Positions 56,174 to 64,000 of a DNA stretch of 64,000 bases are shown here, in pieces. Under the pieces are notes generated by a model. That model was not told the origin of the DNA. It saw only the letters and a list, made by a program, of their open reading frames with translations, and made no database searches. Where the stretch lies: contig CAMFHE010000016.1 in NCBI GenBank assembly GCA_945952045.1, forward strand, positions 41,780 to 105,779. Reading direction: 5' to 3'. The position numbers and the translations under genes were made by a program. The first letter of the stretch is position 1, and the number at the start of each line of letters is the position of its first letter. This stretch comes from an uncultured Rhizobium sp. Lineage in GTDB: Bacteria; Pseudomonadota; Alphaproteobacteria; Rhizobiales; Rhizobiaceae.

Positions 56174-56864
56174 AAATCTCTGCGTCAGCTATGGCAAAAT
56201 CTCGGCGCTTCGCGGTGTGTCGCTTTCAGCGCAGGCCGGTCAGGTGACCGTCGTGCTGGGCAGCAACGGTGCGGGAAAATCCAGCCTGCTGAAGGCGATC
56301 ACCGGCCAGATCCCCAGCGAAAGCGGTTCGGTGCATTTCGAAGGCAGATCGCTGCTGGGCATGCCGGCGCACGCCATCGTCAAGCTCGGCCTGTCGCTGG
56401 TTCCGGACGGTCGAGAACTGTTTCCGCGCATGACGGTTCTCGAGAACCTTCTGCTTGGCGCCAGCGCCGGTCGTTCCATCAACACCAAAGGCGATCTCGA
56501 CAATGTCTTCAGCTTCTTTCCCGTGCTGGCCAAAAAGCGTTCGACGCTTGCGCGCGGCTTGAGTGGCGGCGAACAGCAGATGCTGGCTTTCGGCCGCGCC
56601 ATCATGTCCAGGCCGACAATGCTTCTTCTGGACGAGCCGACCATCGGTCTGGCGCCTCTCATCGAACGGGAACTGATCGATCGCATCGTGATGCTGGCGA
56701 AGGATCTCAACATCGGGATCGTGCTGGTCGAGCAGAATGCCACGCTGGCGCTCGGCATCGGCGACACGGCGCTCGTTCTGGAACAGGGCGAGGTTGCGGT
56801 TTCGGGCCGCGCCTCCGAACTGATCGCCAGCGACCGCATCAAGCAAGCTTACCTCGGAATGTAG
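56160..56864 (+). CDS. Branched-chain-type ABC ATP-binding protein (LivF family)
   Basis: Second ATPase, 234 residues. Walker A is GSNGAGKSSLLKAI, the LivF loop is IVKLGLSLVPDGRELFPRMT, the signature is LSGGEQQMLAFGRAI, Walker B is LLLDEPTIGLAP, and VLVEQNATLAL replaces the switch-His motif with Gln, as is normal for LivF. It overlaps the livG-type gene by 14 bases. With the preceding four genes it forms a complete importer. Confidence 0.92.
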   Translation: MLSIENLCVSYGKISALRGVSLSAQAGQVTVVLGSNGAGKSSLLKAITGQIPSESGSVHFEGRSLLGMPAHAIVKLGLSLVPDGRELFPRMTVLENLLLGASAGRSINTKGDLDNVFSFFPVLAKKRSTLARGLSGGEQQMLAFGRAIMSRPTMLLLDEPTIGLAPLIERELIDRIVMLAKDLNIGIVLVEQNATLALGIGDTALVLEQGEVAVSGRASELIASDRIKQAYLGM

Positions 56865-56915
56865 TCAACTCTTGCGTTGCTTCAGCAGCGATGCAAGCGG
56901 AATTGGGAGAATATC

Positions 56916-57815
56916 GTGAAAAGAAAAGTCATCCTGACCTGTGCGGTGACGGGCGATGGGCCATTGAACCCGAAGTTCCCGAACTATCCGATCACGCCGG
57001 AACAGATCGCGCGCGATTGCGCCGAGGCGGCTTCAGCGGGCGCATCGATCGTGCATGTGCATGTGCGCGATCCGCAAACGGGTCTTGGAAGCCGCGACGT
57101 CAAGCTTTTCAGCGAACTGAAGACGCGCATCCGCGACAAGAACGACAATGTCGTCCTGAATTTTTCCGCCGGCATGGGCGCGACCTATGTGCCGAGCGAG
57201 GACAATGAAGCCATCGGCGGCGAAGGCACCGACATGGCGAGCCCCACGGATCGTCTTGCGCATGTGCGGGCCGAAATGCCTGAAATCTGCACACTCGATG
57301 TTACGACGCTCAATCTCGAAGGCGGGATCGGCGGCGCCGAGGCCTGCGTCTACATGAATACGACGCGAACGCTGCGCGCAATGGCAAGCCAGATCAAGGA
57401 ACTGGGTGTCCGGCCTGAAATCGAGGCGTTCAACCCCGGTGACGTCATGTTCGCCCGTCAGCTGGTCGAGCAGGGATTGATCGAAAAACCGGCGATGTTG
57501 CAGCTTTGCCTCGGTGTCCGTTGGGGCGTACCCGCGGACATGAGCTCGCTGCTCTACATGAAGAGCCTCGTTCCAGAAGGCGCGAACTGGTCCGCATTCG
57601 GCATATCGCGTCATCAGATGGAGGTGGTGGCCATGTCGACCATTCTCGGTGGCAATTGCCGCGTCGGGCTGGAAGACAACATCTACATGGAGCGCGGTGT
57701 CTTCGCGACCAATGCCAAGCTCGTCGAACGGGCCGTCACCATCATCACTGCACTTGGCTGCGACGTCGCGACGCCCGACGAAGCCAGGGCAATTCTTCAA
57801 CTTGGTCAGCGCTAA
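56916..57815 (+). CDS. Beta-keto acid cleavage enzyme (BKACE, DUF849)
   Basis: Zinc-dependent TIM-barrel enzyme of 299 residues that condenses a beta-keto acid with acetyl-CoA to give acetoacetate and a new acyl-CoA. The N-terminal ILTCAVTGDG and the metal motif VHVHVRDPQTG (two His) are diagnostic. NFSAGMGATYVP, LDVTTLNLEGG and GNCRVGLEDNIYME form other active-site loops. The start is a GTG at 56916 with GGGAGA upstream. Known members act on 3-keto-5-aminohexanoate, dehydrocarnitine and related acids. With a thioesterase in the same regulon, a carnitine-like step is possible, but the substrate is unknown. Confidence 0.9.
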   Translation: MKRKVILTCAVTGDGPLNPKFPNYPITPEQIARDCAEAASAGASIVHVHVRDPQTGLGSRDVKLFSELKTRIRDKNDNVVLNFSAGMGATYVPSEDNEAIGGEGTDMASPTDRLAHVRAEMPEICTLDVTTLNLEGGIGGAEACVYMNTTRTLRAMASQIKELGVRPEIEAFNPGDVMFARQLVEQGLIEKPAMLQLCLGVRWGVPADMSSLLYMKSLVPEGANWSAFGISRHQMEVVAMSTILGGNCRVGLEDNIYMERGVFATNAKLVERAVTIITALGCDVATPDEARAILQLGQR

Positions 57816-57830
57816 GTCATTCGGGAGTAC

Positions 57831-59900
57831 ATGCAAATGAAATTCGCTTGCGATACAGGCGGCACTTTCACCGATCTGGTGGTCGAGGATACATCCGGCG
57901 CCGTACACATGTTCAAGGCTCCGACGACGCCGCAAGACCCGGTCAAGGGCGTCCTCGATGCACTGGCGGTCGCCGCTTCGGCCTTTAACATGAACCTTGC
58001 AGACATGCTTGGTCAGGCCGAATTCTTCGTTCACGGTACGACGCATTCGATCAACGCGATCATCACCGGCAACACCGCAAAGACAGCCTTCCTGACGACA
58101 AAGGGCCATCCGGATATCCTCGTTATTCGCGAAGCCGGCAGGGCGGAGCCGTTCAATCACCAGGTTGATTATCCCAAGCCTTACGTTCCGCGCGCGCTGA
58201 CATTCGAAGTGGCGGGCCGCGTTCTCTCGAACGGCGAAATCATCGAGCCTCTGGACGAGGCGGCCATTATCGAAACGCTGCGTGAATTGAAGGCCTTGAA
58301 CGTCGAGGCTGTCGGTGTGTGCCTCTTGTGGTCCATCGTCAATGCCGAGCATGAGGCGCGCGTCGGGCAATTGATCGAGCAGCATCTGCCGGGCGTACCC
58401 TACACGCTCTCGCATCAGCTGAACCCGTCGCTGCGCGAATATCGGCGTGCCTCATCGACCTGCATCGATGCATCGCTGAAGCCGCTGATGACGAAATACA
58501 TGGGCAGTCTCGTGTCTCGCCTTCAGGCTGCCGGCTTCGGCGGCAAGGTCTTCGTGCTGACCTCGCAAGGCGGCATGATGGATGCGACCCACCTTGAGAA
58601 GATGCCGATCCATTCGGTCAATTCAGGTCCGTCGATGGCGCCGCTGGGCGGCCAGTTCTACGCGAACCGTTCCATTGGCGCGCAGACTGTCATCGTGGCC
58701 GATACGGGCGGCACGACGTATGACGTCAGCCTCGTGCGCGATGGCGCCATTCCGATGACCCGCGACATGTGGATCGGCGAGCCTTATCTCGGGCATATGA
58801 GCGGCTTTCCTTCCGTTGACGTCCGAAGCATCGGCGCCGGCGGCGGCAGCATCGCATCCGTGGATGCTGGCGGCCTGCTACAGGTCGGTCCGAAAAGTGC
58901 CGGTGCGGTCCCCGGTCCCGCCTGCTTCATGAAGGGCGGCACGGAGCCGACGCTGACAGACGCTTGCCTCGTTCTCGGATATATCGACGCGGATTACTTC
59001 CTGGGCGGCAAGATGAAGCTGGATGTCGAGGCTGCAAAGGCGGCAATCCTGTCCGATGTTGCCGAACCGCTCGGCATGGATCTTATGGAAGCTGCCTGGT
59101 CCATCGTGGAAGTCGCGACCGAGAATATGGTTCAGGCGATTGCCGACATTACGGTCAATCAGGGGATCGATCCGGCGAACGCCGTTCTTGTCGGCGGCGG
59201 CGGCGCGGCTGGCCTCAACTCCGTCTTCATTTCGAAGCGGCTGGGCTGCAAGCACCTTTTGATCCCGGATACCGGGGCAGCGCTGAGCGCGGCAGGTGCA
59301 CTGATTTCGGACCTGACCTCCTATTACCAGGCGACGCGCTTCACGGTATCCGACCGCTTCGACTACGCTCAGGTGCAGGCGGTGCTTGCCGATCTCGACA
59401 AGCGCTGCGAGGAATTCCAGAAGAGCGCCGGGGAAAGCAGTATCTCGACGGTCCAGACCTTCGTCGAGGCCCGTTACGAGAGCCAGATTTGGGAAATCGA
59501 GGTCGAGCTGCCGAATGGCGGCGTCAATTCCGAAGCCGAGCTCGCCGATGCGGTCGCCCAGTTCCACAAGAAGCATGACGAGCTCTTCGCCTATAACGAT
59601 CCGAATTCTGTCGTCGAATTCGTGACCTGGACGAAGCGTGTGAATTGCAAGCTGCGCACCAGCGAGGTCGGGCGTCTGCGCTATGACGGGGACGCGCGCA
59701 ATGAACGTGCACAACGTTCGGCCTATTTCCCCGGTTTCGGCACCGTCGATTGCAAGGTCTATTTCCAGCAGGACATGCCGCATTCGGAAACCTTCCGTGG
59801 CCCGCTGGTGGTCGAGACACCTCACACGACAGTCGTCGTCGATCCTGCCTCGACGATCTCGCAAACCGTCGATGGCACGTTGATCGTGACCTCAAAGTAA
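57831..59900 (+). CDS. hyuA: Hydantoinase/oxoprolinase family subunit A (HyuA)
   Basis: ATP-binding subunit of a cyclic-amide hydrolase, 689 residues. The actin-like N-terminal motif is ACDTGGTFTDLVVED (about 5-19), followed by VHGTTHSINAIITG. The second phosphate loop region is VADTGGTTYDVSLVRDG. RSIGAGGGSIASVDAGG and VLVGGGGAAGLNSVFISKRL are further family blocks. Members hydrolyse N-methylhydantoin, hydantoins or 5-oxoproline with ATP, or carboxylate acetone and acetophenone. It is 15 bases after the BKACE gene and paired with hyuB. A second ATG at 57837 is also usable. Confidence 0.9.
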   Translation: MQMKFACDTGGTFTDLVVEDTSGAVHMFKAPTTPQDPVKGVLDALAVAASAFNMNLADMLGQAEFFVHGTTHSINAIITGNTAKTAFLTTKGHPDILVIREAGRAEPFNHQVDYPKPYVPRALTFEVAGRVLSNGEIIEPLDEAAIIETLRELKALNVEAVGVCLLWSIVNAEHEARVGQLIEQHLPGVPYTLSHQLNPSLREYRRASSTCIDASLKPLMTKYMGSLVSRLQAAGFGGKVFVLTSQGGMMDATHLEKMPIHSVNSGPSMAPLGGQFYANRSIGAQTVIVADTGGTTYDVSLVRDGAIPMTRDMWIGEPYLGHMSGFPSVDVRSIGAGGGSIASVDAGGLLQVGPKSAGAVPGPACFMKGGTEPTLTDACLVLGYIDADYFLGGKMKLDVEAAKAAILSDVAEPLGMDLMEAAWSIVEVATENMVQAIADITVNQGIDPANAVLVGGGGAAGLNSVFISKRLGCKHLLIPDTGAALSAAGALISDLTSYYQATRFTVSDRFDYAQVQAVLADLDKRCEEFQKSAGESSISTVQTFVEARYESQIWEIEVELPNGGVNSEAELADAVAQFHKKHDELFAYNDPNSVVEFVTWTKRVNCKLRTSEVGRLRYDGDARNERAQRSAYFPGFGTVDCKVYFQQDMPHSETFRGPLVVETPHTTVVVDPASTISQTVDGTLIVTSK

Positions 59901-59917
59901 AGAGACAGGAACATATC

Positions 59918-61687
59918 ATGACGACAGTTTCCGATATCAATCTGACCGGCGCCGAACTCGCCATTCTCCGACACAGGATCGAAGGCGTTAACAAGAAGAT
60001 GGCGAACACGGTCGTTCGCACGGGACGTTCGGGCGTTCTCAACCGCGCCCGCGATTTCTCCGTCTGCATTCTGACAGCCGGATGCGATCTTCTGAGTGCC
60101 GCCGAAGGTTTGCCGATCCACACGCTTTGCGGCCCGGACATGATGGCGCGATGGATGTTGACGTTCCATCCCTCGCTCAAGCGCGGCGACGCCTTTCTGC
60201 ACAATTCGCCCTATCACGGCAATTCGCATGCGGCCGACCAGGTCGTACTCGTTCCCGTCTTCGACGACGAGGAAATTCACCGCTTCACAATCGTCGTCAA
60301 GGCGCACCAGGCCGATATCGGCAACTCGGTTCCGACGACCCTGCACGCCACGGCGCGCGATCTCTACGAAGAAGGCGCAATGATCTTCCCTTGCGTCCGC
60401 CTTCAGCAGGATTTCAAGTTCAACGAGGATCTTCTGCGTATGTGCCGCATGCGCATCCGCGTGCCGGATCAGTGGTATGGCGATCTGCTTGCGACGCTCG
60501 GCGCGGCCCGCATCGGCGAGCGCGAACTGATTGCTCTGGGGCGCGAAATCGGCTGGGCAAAGCTGCTTTCGTTCCCGGAAAAATGGTTCGAATATAGCGA
60601 AAACCGCATGGTGGAAGCGCTGCGCAAGATGTCGTCGGGCGAGGCGGAAGCGACCTCGATCCACGATGCGTTCCCCGGAACGGAGGAAGGCGGCATCGAA
60701 ATCAGGGCTAAGGTGCGCATCGATGCCGAAGAGGCCATGGTGCATGTCGATTTCACCGGTTGCCCCGATTGCCTGCCGAACGGTCTTAACCTGACCGAGG
60801 CGACATCGCGCACGGCCGCGATGGTCGGCATCTTCAACTCCATCGACCCGACAGTGCCGAAGAATGCAGGCAGCATTCGGCGCATCAACATCGATCTGCG
60901 CGAAAATGCGATCGTCGGTGTTCCCCGTCATCCGACGTCATGCTCGGTTGCGACCACCAATATCGCCGACCATGCGACCAACTGCGTGCAGATGTCGATC
61001 GCGGCGATCTCCGAAGGCTCCGGCATGGCGGAAACAGGTTATGCCTTCTCGCCGACGACGGGTACCATCTCCGGCATCGACCCGCGCAACGGCAAGCCGT
61101 TCGTCAACATGATCTTCCTGGGGCATACCGCAGGTGCGGCAACGGGTCATGGCGATCGCTGGCTGACGCTGCTGCATGTCGGCAATGGCGGCCTTTGCAA
61201 CATCGACGGCGCGGAACTCACCGAGCTTTACCATCCGGTGGTCATCAAGGAGCGCAAGCTGGTGACCGATTCGGAAGGCGCCGGCAAATATATCGGCGCT
61301 TCCGCGTTGCAGGTCGAATACGGTCCGGTGGGCGGCGATCTGGAGCTTGTTTTCGCAAGCGACGGGACGGACCATGCGCCCCAGGGCGTGCGCGGCGGCC
61401 AGCCGGGCGGCACGGCGGATCAGTTCCTTCGCAAGGCCAGCGGTGAGCTGAGGCGGCTGGACAAAGTGACACGCGTCACCCTGCGCCAGGGTGAAACCAC
61501 CGTCGGCGTGGCCTGCGGCGGTGGCGGCTACGGTCATCCCCATGAGCGCGATCCGGCCAAGGTTGCCAATGACGTGACGGAAAAGTGGATCAGCCGCGAA
61601 CGCGCAACCTCGGTCTATGGCGTGGCTTTCGATGAGAACGGTCGTCCCGATCTTGCGAAAACGAAGTCGCTGCGCGAGGGAAGGTAA
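59918..61687 (+). CDS. hyuB: Hydantoinase family subunit B (HyuB)
   Basis: Partner subunit of 589 residues. The N-terminal region GAELAILRHRIEGVNKKMAN and RTGRSGVLNRARDFSVCIL is standard. The metal/active region reads GDAFLHNSPYHGNSHAADQ, with several His residues. The C-terminal GTDHAPQGVRGGQPGG and GGGGYGHPHERDP are also conserved. About 590 residues fits N-methylhydantoinase/hydantoinase B; acetone carboxylase alpha chains are longer (about 770) and need a third small subunit, absent here. The start at 59918 follows AGAGACAGGA. Confidence 0.9.
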   Translation: MTTVSDINLTGAELAILRHRIEGVNKKMANTVVRTGRSGVLNRARDFSVCILTAGCDLLSAAEGLPIHTLCGPDMMARWMLTFHPSLKRGDAFLHNSPYHGNSHAADQVVLVPVFDDEEIHRFTIVVKAHQADIGNSVPTTLHATARDLYEEGAMIFPCVRLQQDFKFNEDLLRMCRMRIRVPDQWYGDLLATLGAARIGERELIALGREIGWAKLLSFPEKWFEYSENRMVEALRKMSSGEAEATSIHDAFPGTEEGGIEIRAKVRIDAEEAMVHVDFTGCPDCLPNGLNLTEATSRTAAMVGIFNSIDPTVPKNAGSIRRINIDLRENAIVGVPRHPTSCSVATTNIADHATNCVQMSIAAISEGSGMAETGYAFSPTTGTISGIDPRNGKPFVNMIFLGHTAGAATGHGDRWLTLLHVGNGGLCNIDGAELTELYHPVVIKERKLVTDSEGAGKYIGASALQVEYGPVGGDLELVFASDGTDHAPQGVRGGQPGGTADQFLRKASGELRRLDKVTRVTLRQGETTVGVACGGGGYGHPHERDPAKVANDVTEKWISRERATSVYGVAFDENGRPDLAKTKSLREGR

Positions 61688-61689
61688 TC

Positions 61690-62448
61690 ATGGAACAGCG
61701 TGTACTGATCACCGGCGCCGGCGACGGAATTGGCCTCGGGATTGCGGACGAGTTTCTCAAGGCGGGCGCGAAGGTCTTTATCTGCGACGTCAGGGGCGAA
61801 CTTTTCGACGAAAAGATGCGCAGCAGCTTTGCGGGCTGCTATCGCACGGACGTCGGCTCCACGGCCGACGTGACCGCCATGTTCGACGATATCCGCGCCA
61901 AGGTCGACGGGCTCGATGTGCTCATCAACAATGTCGGCGTCGCAGGGCCGCATGCAGGTGTCGAAGACATCAGCCTCGACGATTGGGACGCAACGCTGCG
62001 TGCAAACCTGACCGGCGCCTTTCTGTGCATAAAGCAAGCGGTTCCCTACATGAAGTCGCAGAAGCGCGGCTCGATTATCAATATTTCCAGTGTGGGGACG
62101 CAGACGCTTCCTCCGATGCGTTCCGTGTACAATACGTCGAAATGGGCGGTCGAAGGGTTGACGAAATCGCTTGCACGCGAACTCGGCCCATTCGGCATCA
62201 ACTGCAATGCGATCCTGCCGGGCATCATGAATAACAACCGAATGCGGTCGATCATGGAACGGCGGTCCCGGCATGAAAATCGTGACCTGGACGATATCGC
62301 CGCCGATTATCTCAAATACAGCGCCATGGGCCGTCTGATCGAGGTGCAGGAGATCGGATATGCCGCCGTATTCCTGGCGTCGCAGGGCGCGCGTTCCATC
62401 ACCTCGCAGATGCTGTCGGTCTGCGGGGGGACACAATACGAGGACTAA
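61690..62448 (+). CDS. SDR family oxidoreductase
   Basis: Classical SDR of 252 residues, two bases after hyuB. The cofactor loop is TGAGDGIGLGIADEFL, then FICDVRG (Asp, so NAD is favoured). NNVGVAG, the catalytic Ser in NISSVGTQ and YNTSK are intact, and ILPGIMNNNRMRS forms the substrate loop. The usual C-terminal GG is present in LSVCGGTQYED. In this operon it could oxidise a beta-hydroxy acid to the beta-keto acid that BKACE consumes. Confidence 0.9.
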   Translation: MEQRVLITGAGDGIGLGIADEFLKAGAKVFICDVRGELFDEKMRSSFAGCYRTDVGSTADVTAMFDDIRAKVDGLDVLINNVGVAGPHAGVEDISLDDWDATLRANLTGAFLCIKQAVPYMKSQKRGSIINISSVGTQTLPPMRSVYNTSKWAVEGLTKSLARELGPFGINCNAILPGIMNNNRMRSIMERRSRHENRDLDDIAADYLKYSAMGRLIEVQEIGYAAVFLASQGARSITSQMLSVCGGTQYED

Positions 62449-62592
62449 GAAGCCAGCCCTGAAACGTTCAACACGCTCGGGCGATACCCTGGGGAATTCC
62501 GGTCGCATCCCATGCAACCGGAGTTTTCCGGGCATCAGCACCGATGGCCCACCAAGGCCGTCTCTCAATCAATCAGCGTGCGGATAGCGGAA

Positions 62593-63780
62593 ATGCAAAG
62601 TTTGGGAAGCGCCCGATCTATCGTCGCAGCCGTCGTCACAAATTTCTCGATGGGGCTGCTATATTGCTGGGCGTTGTTTGCCAAGCCGATTGCGGCGGAA
62701 CTGGATGTCAGCTTGACCACCGTCGGAAGCATCCCTTCCTTGTCGCTCCTGACATTCACCATCGGTATCAATCTGCATCCATGGCTGGCGCGACGTTTCA
62801 ATATTAAAACACTGACGATCCTGGCTTTTGTCGCCGCGGCCATCGGGGTTGGAGCGTTTGCGGTCGCTCCATCGGTTCCCACCATCCTGGTTGGTTTCGG
62901 GGTCGTTTTCGGGCTTTCTTCCGGTATTGGCTATGGACTTGCGCTTCAGTTTGCCCGTAGCGTCTCGCCGCCCGTCAGCGCGATGGCTTTGGGAATGTGC
63001 GTGACGTCGTTCGCGCTCACCGCAATTGTTCTGGCATTTATTGTCCATGGAACGGTTGACCGGTTCGGAATCCAGACGACGTTCGGGTTCTTGGCGATAT
63101 CCCTTCTTTGTCTTGGTGGCATTGTCTTTTGGCTGGCATCGACGGTACCGGCTTCATCGGCACCTCCGGACGTTAGGGTTTTCTCTATGCTGCCTCCTGT
63201 TTCGAGGATCATGACCATATCGCTCGCATTCTTTACATGTTGCTTTGTCGGTCTAGGCGTTCTTGCAAACTCAAGCACTCTGTTAGAGGCTTTCAAGGTA
63301 AGCGCCACAGATGCCAGCGCCGGGGCTGCGATATTCAACGCTGCTTATATTGTGGGATCATTGTTTGGCGCGCCGATCGCAGAGGCAATCGGCGGAAAGA
63401 AGGCCATCCTTGGCATTCTCGGCCTGCTGGTGGTCGCGTTCTGTGGGGCGATACTGTATGCGTTTCCATCCTCGGGATGGGCAGTCACCGCAGTCTCTGC
63501 TTGCGCGCTTGGATCGACCGCATCCGTTTTTCCGGTCTATCTGGGTCAGGTCTTCGGAAAGCCGAGCGTTGCCTATCTTTTTCCCAGAATATTGCTGTTT
63601 TATGGCTTTGCAGGTTTCCTAGCTCCGTGGATGTTCGCTTATCTATTTGACCACACTGGCGAAATTCTCTTCTTTTTATGTATTTCCCTTTTCCTTGCTG
63701 CATTCAGCCTGGTCTTGCTGAGACTCAGACGCCCGGGGTTGACGGGCCAAGCCGTTTCTTCCCAAAAGCTTCATCACTGA
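62593..63780 (+). CDS. MFS transporter, oxalate/formate-antiporter-like
   Basis: Twelve-segment major facilitator of about 395 residues. The N-terminal VVTNFSMGLLYCWALFAKPI resembles the OxlT/OFA group (xGxxYxWSVF pattern). FGLSSGIGYGLALQF forms the fourth-fifth segment loop, and YIVGSLFGAPIAEAIGGKKA the second-half MFS loop. The start at 62593 was chosen because the membrane pattern begins there. GC is lower than in the operon before it, and a 144-base gap separates it from the SDR, so membership of the operon is uncertain. Carboxylate exchange or export is a reasonable guess. Confidence 0.82.
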   Translation: MQSLGSARSIVAAVVTNFSMGLLYCWALFAKPIAAELDVSLTTVGSIPSLSLLTFTIGINLHPWLARRFNIKTLTILAFVAAAIGVGAFAVAPSVPTILVGFGVVFGLSSGIGYGLALQFARSVSPPVSAMALGMCVTSFALTAIVLAFIVHGTVDRFGIQTTFGFLAISLLCLGGIVFWLASTVPASSAPPDVRVFSMLPPVSRIMTISLAFFTCCFVGLGVLANSSTLLEAFKVSATDASAGAAIFNAAYIVGSLFGAPIAEAIGGKKAILGILGLLVVAFCGAILYAFPSSGWAVTAVSACALGSTASVFPVYLGQVFGKPSVAYLFPRILLFYGFAGFLAPWMFAYLFDHTGEILFFLCISLFLAAFSLVLLRLRRPGLTGQAVSSQKLHH

Positions 63781-63891
63781 GGCTTTGTCCTCATGCTGCA
63801 ACAGTTGTCCCCTGAAACGCGCAACACTACGCATAAAAGGAGCTGCGATCCCGATGTGACGGCAGGATTTTGGGGGAGGGGCGGTAGAAAG

Positions 63892-63918
63892 CGGACCGGC
63901 CCTGTGTGGGCCGGTCCG
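63892..63918 (-). terminator. Strong terminator of the minus-strand gene at the window end
   Basis: An 11-base perfect stem CGGACCGGCCC/GGGCCGGTCCG with a five-base loop. It lies 5 bases beyond the stop of the minus-strand gene and is followed there by CTTTCT. It may also end the MFS transcript from the other side. Confidence 0.75.
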
Positions 63919-63923
63919 TGGGA

Positions 63924-64000
63924 TCACGCGACGGCGCGTTGATCTGGAGCGTGCGCGCTGACCATGGCGCCGGCCAGCTGGCGGAAGGTGACGCGGCCGA
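63924..64000 (-). CDS. 3' end of an unidentified gene, truncated by the window
   Basis: An open minus-strand frame reads GRVTFRQLAGAMVSAHAPDQ and ends RAVA before the TGA at 63924-63926. The base composition and the terminator immediately beyond the stop support a real gene end. About 25 residues are too few to name a family. Confidence 0.5.
   Translation of the reverse strand, partial: GRVTFRQLAGAMVSAHAPDQRAVA

Noticed and set aside
57831..61687. HyuA/HyuB as acetone carboxylase, which would fit acetone from DgdA
   Set aside because: The B subunit is much shorter than acetone carboxylase alpha, the required small gamma subunit is absent, and the genes sit in another predicted regulon 30 kb away.

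Overview
The window looks like chromosome or megaplasmid DNA of a rhizobial alphaproteobacterium (Rhizobiaceae or a close relative). The evidence is the high GC content, the many ABC uptake systems and FAD/SDR oxidoreductases, and the pairing of a lysyl-phosphatidylglycerol synthase domain with an AcvB-type hydrolase. No rRNA, tRNA, CRISPR array or intact insertion sequence was seen. Most of the window is catabolic gene clusters, each with its own regulator.

Layout. 1-10.1 kb: a peptide/opine-type (Dpp) ABC transporter with a MarR regulator, an SDR, two D-amino-acid-oxidase-fold FAD enzymes and a cupin, all on the + strand. 10.2-11.6 kb: a SulP anion transporter (-). 12.1-14.2 kb: a hybrid histidine kinase. 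14.6-17.2 kb: a lysyl-PG synthase domain without its usual membrane flippase, overlapped by an acvB gene. 17.3-22.1 kb: small oxidoreductase and regulator units (PNPOx-like, DUF1330, an SDR divergent from a LysR, an SDR and HxlR gene pair) and a DEDDh exonuclease.

22.1-35.3 kb is the most striking part. A six-gene minus-strand operon runs dgdA (2,2-dialkylglycine decarboxylase), the B12-binding mutase subunit, a MeaB-type GTPase, the mutase large subunit, an enoyl-CoA hydratase and an acyl-CoA ligase. The mutase carries the residue set of 2-hydroxyisobutyryl-CoA mutase, not of methylmalonyl-CoA mutase. A LysR gene is divergent from dgdA. A second divergon (AraC regulator against 3-hydroxyacyl-CoA dehydrogenase, thiolase, branched-chain-type binding protein and crotonase) could carry the mutase product on to acetyl-CoA. 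I read the whole as a candidate route for alpha,alpha-dialkyl amino acids (2-aminoisobutyrate, isovaline) and/or 2-hydroxyisobutyrate.

35.3-40 kb: a two-domain Inh-type protease inhibitor, a ChrA chromate transporter and a methyl-accepting chemotaxis protein of lower GC. 40-43.2 kb: a kinase plus phospho-lyase-like aminotransferase pair, divergent from a FadR-type GntR regulator with two identical palindromes between them. 43.2-63.8 kb: two large + operons, Pot-type ABC transporter plus dimethylglycine-dehydrogenase-like enzyme, and Liv-type ABC transporter plus BKACE, HyuA, HyuB, SDR and MFS. A second GntR gene, followed by a hot-dog thioesterase, lies between them on the - strand. The same palindrome TGTGATCACA (one copy with a last-base mismatch) stands twice before the first operon and twice in the GntR/Liv divergent promoter, so the roughly 20 kb is predicted to be one regulon for an N-methylated or cyclic-amide substrate. 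The last bases hold the 3' end of a minus-strand gene with a strong terminator.
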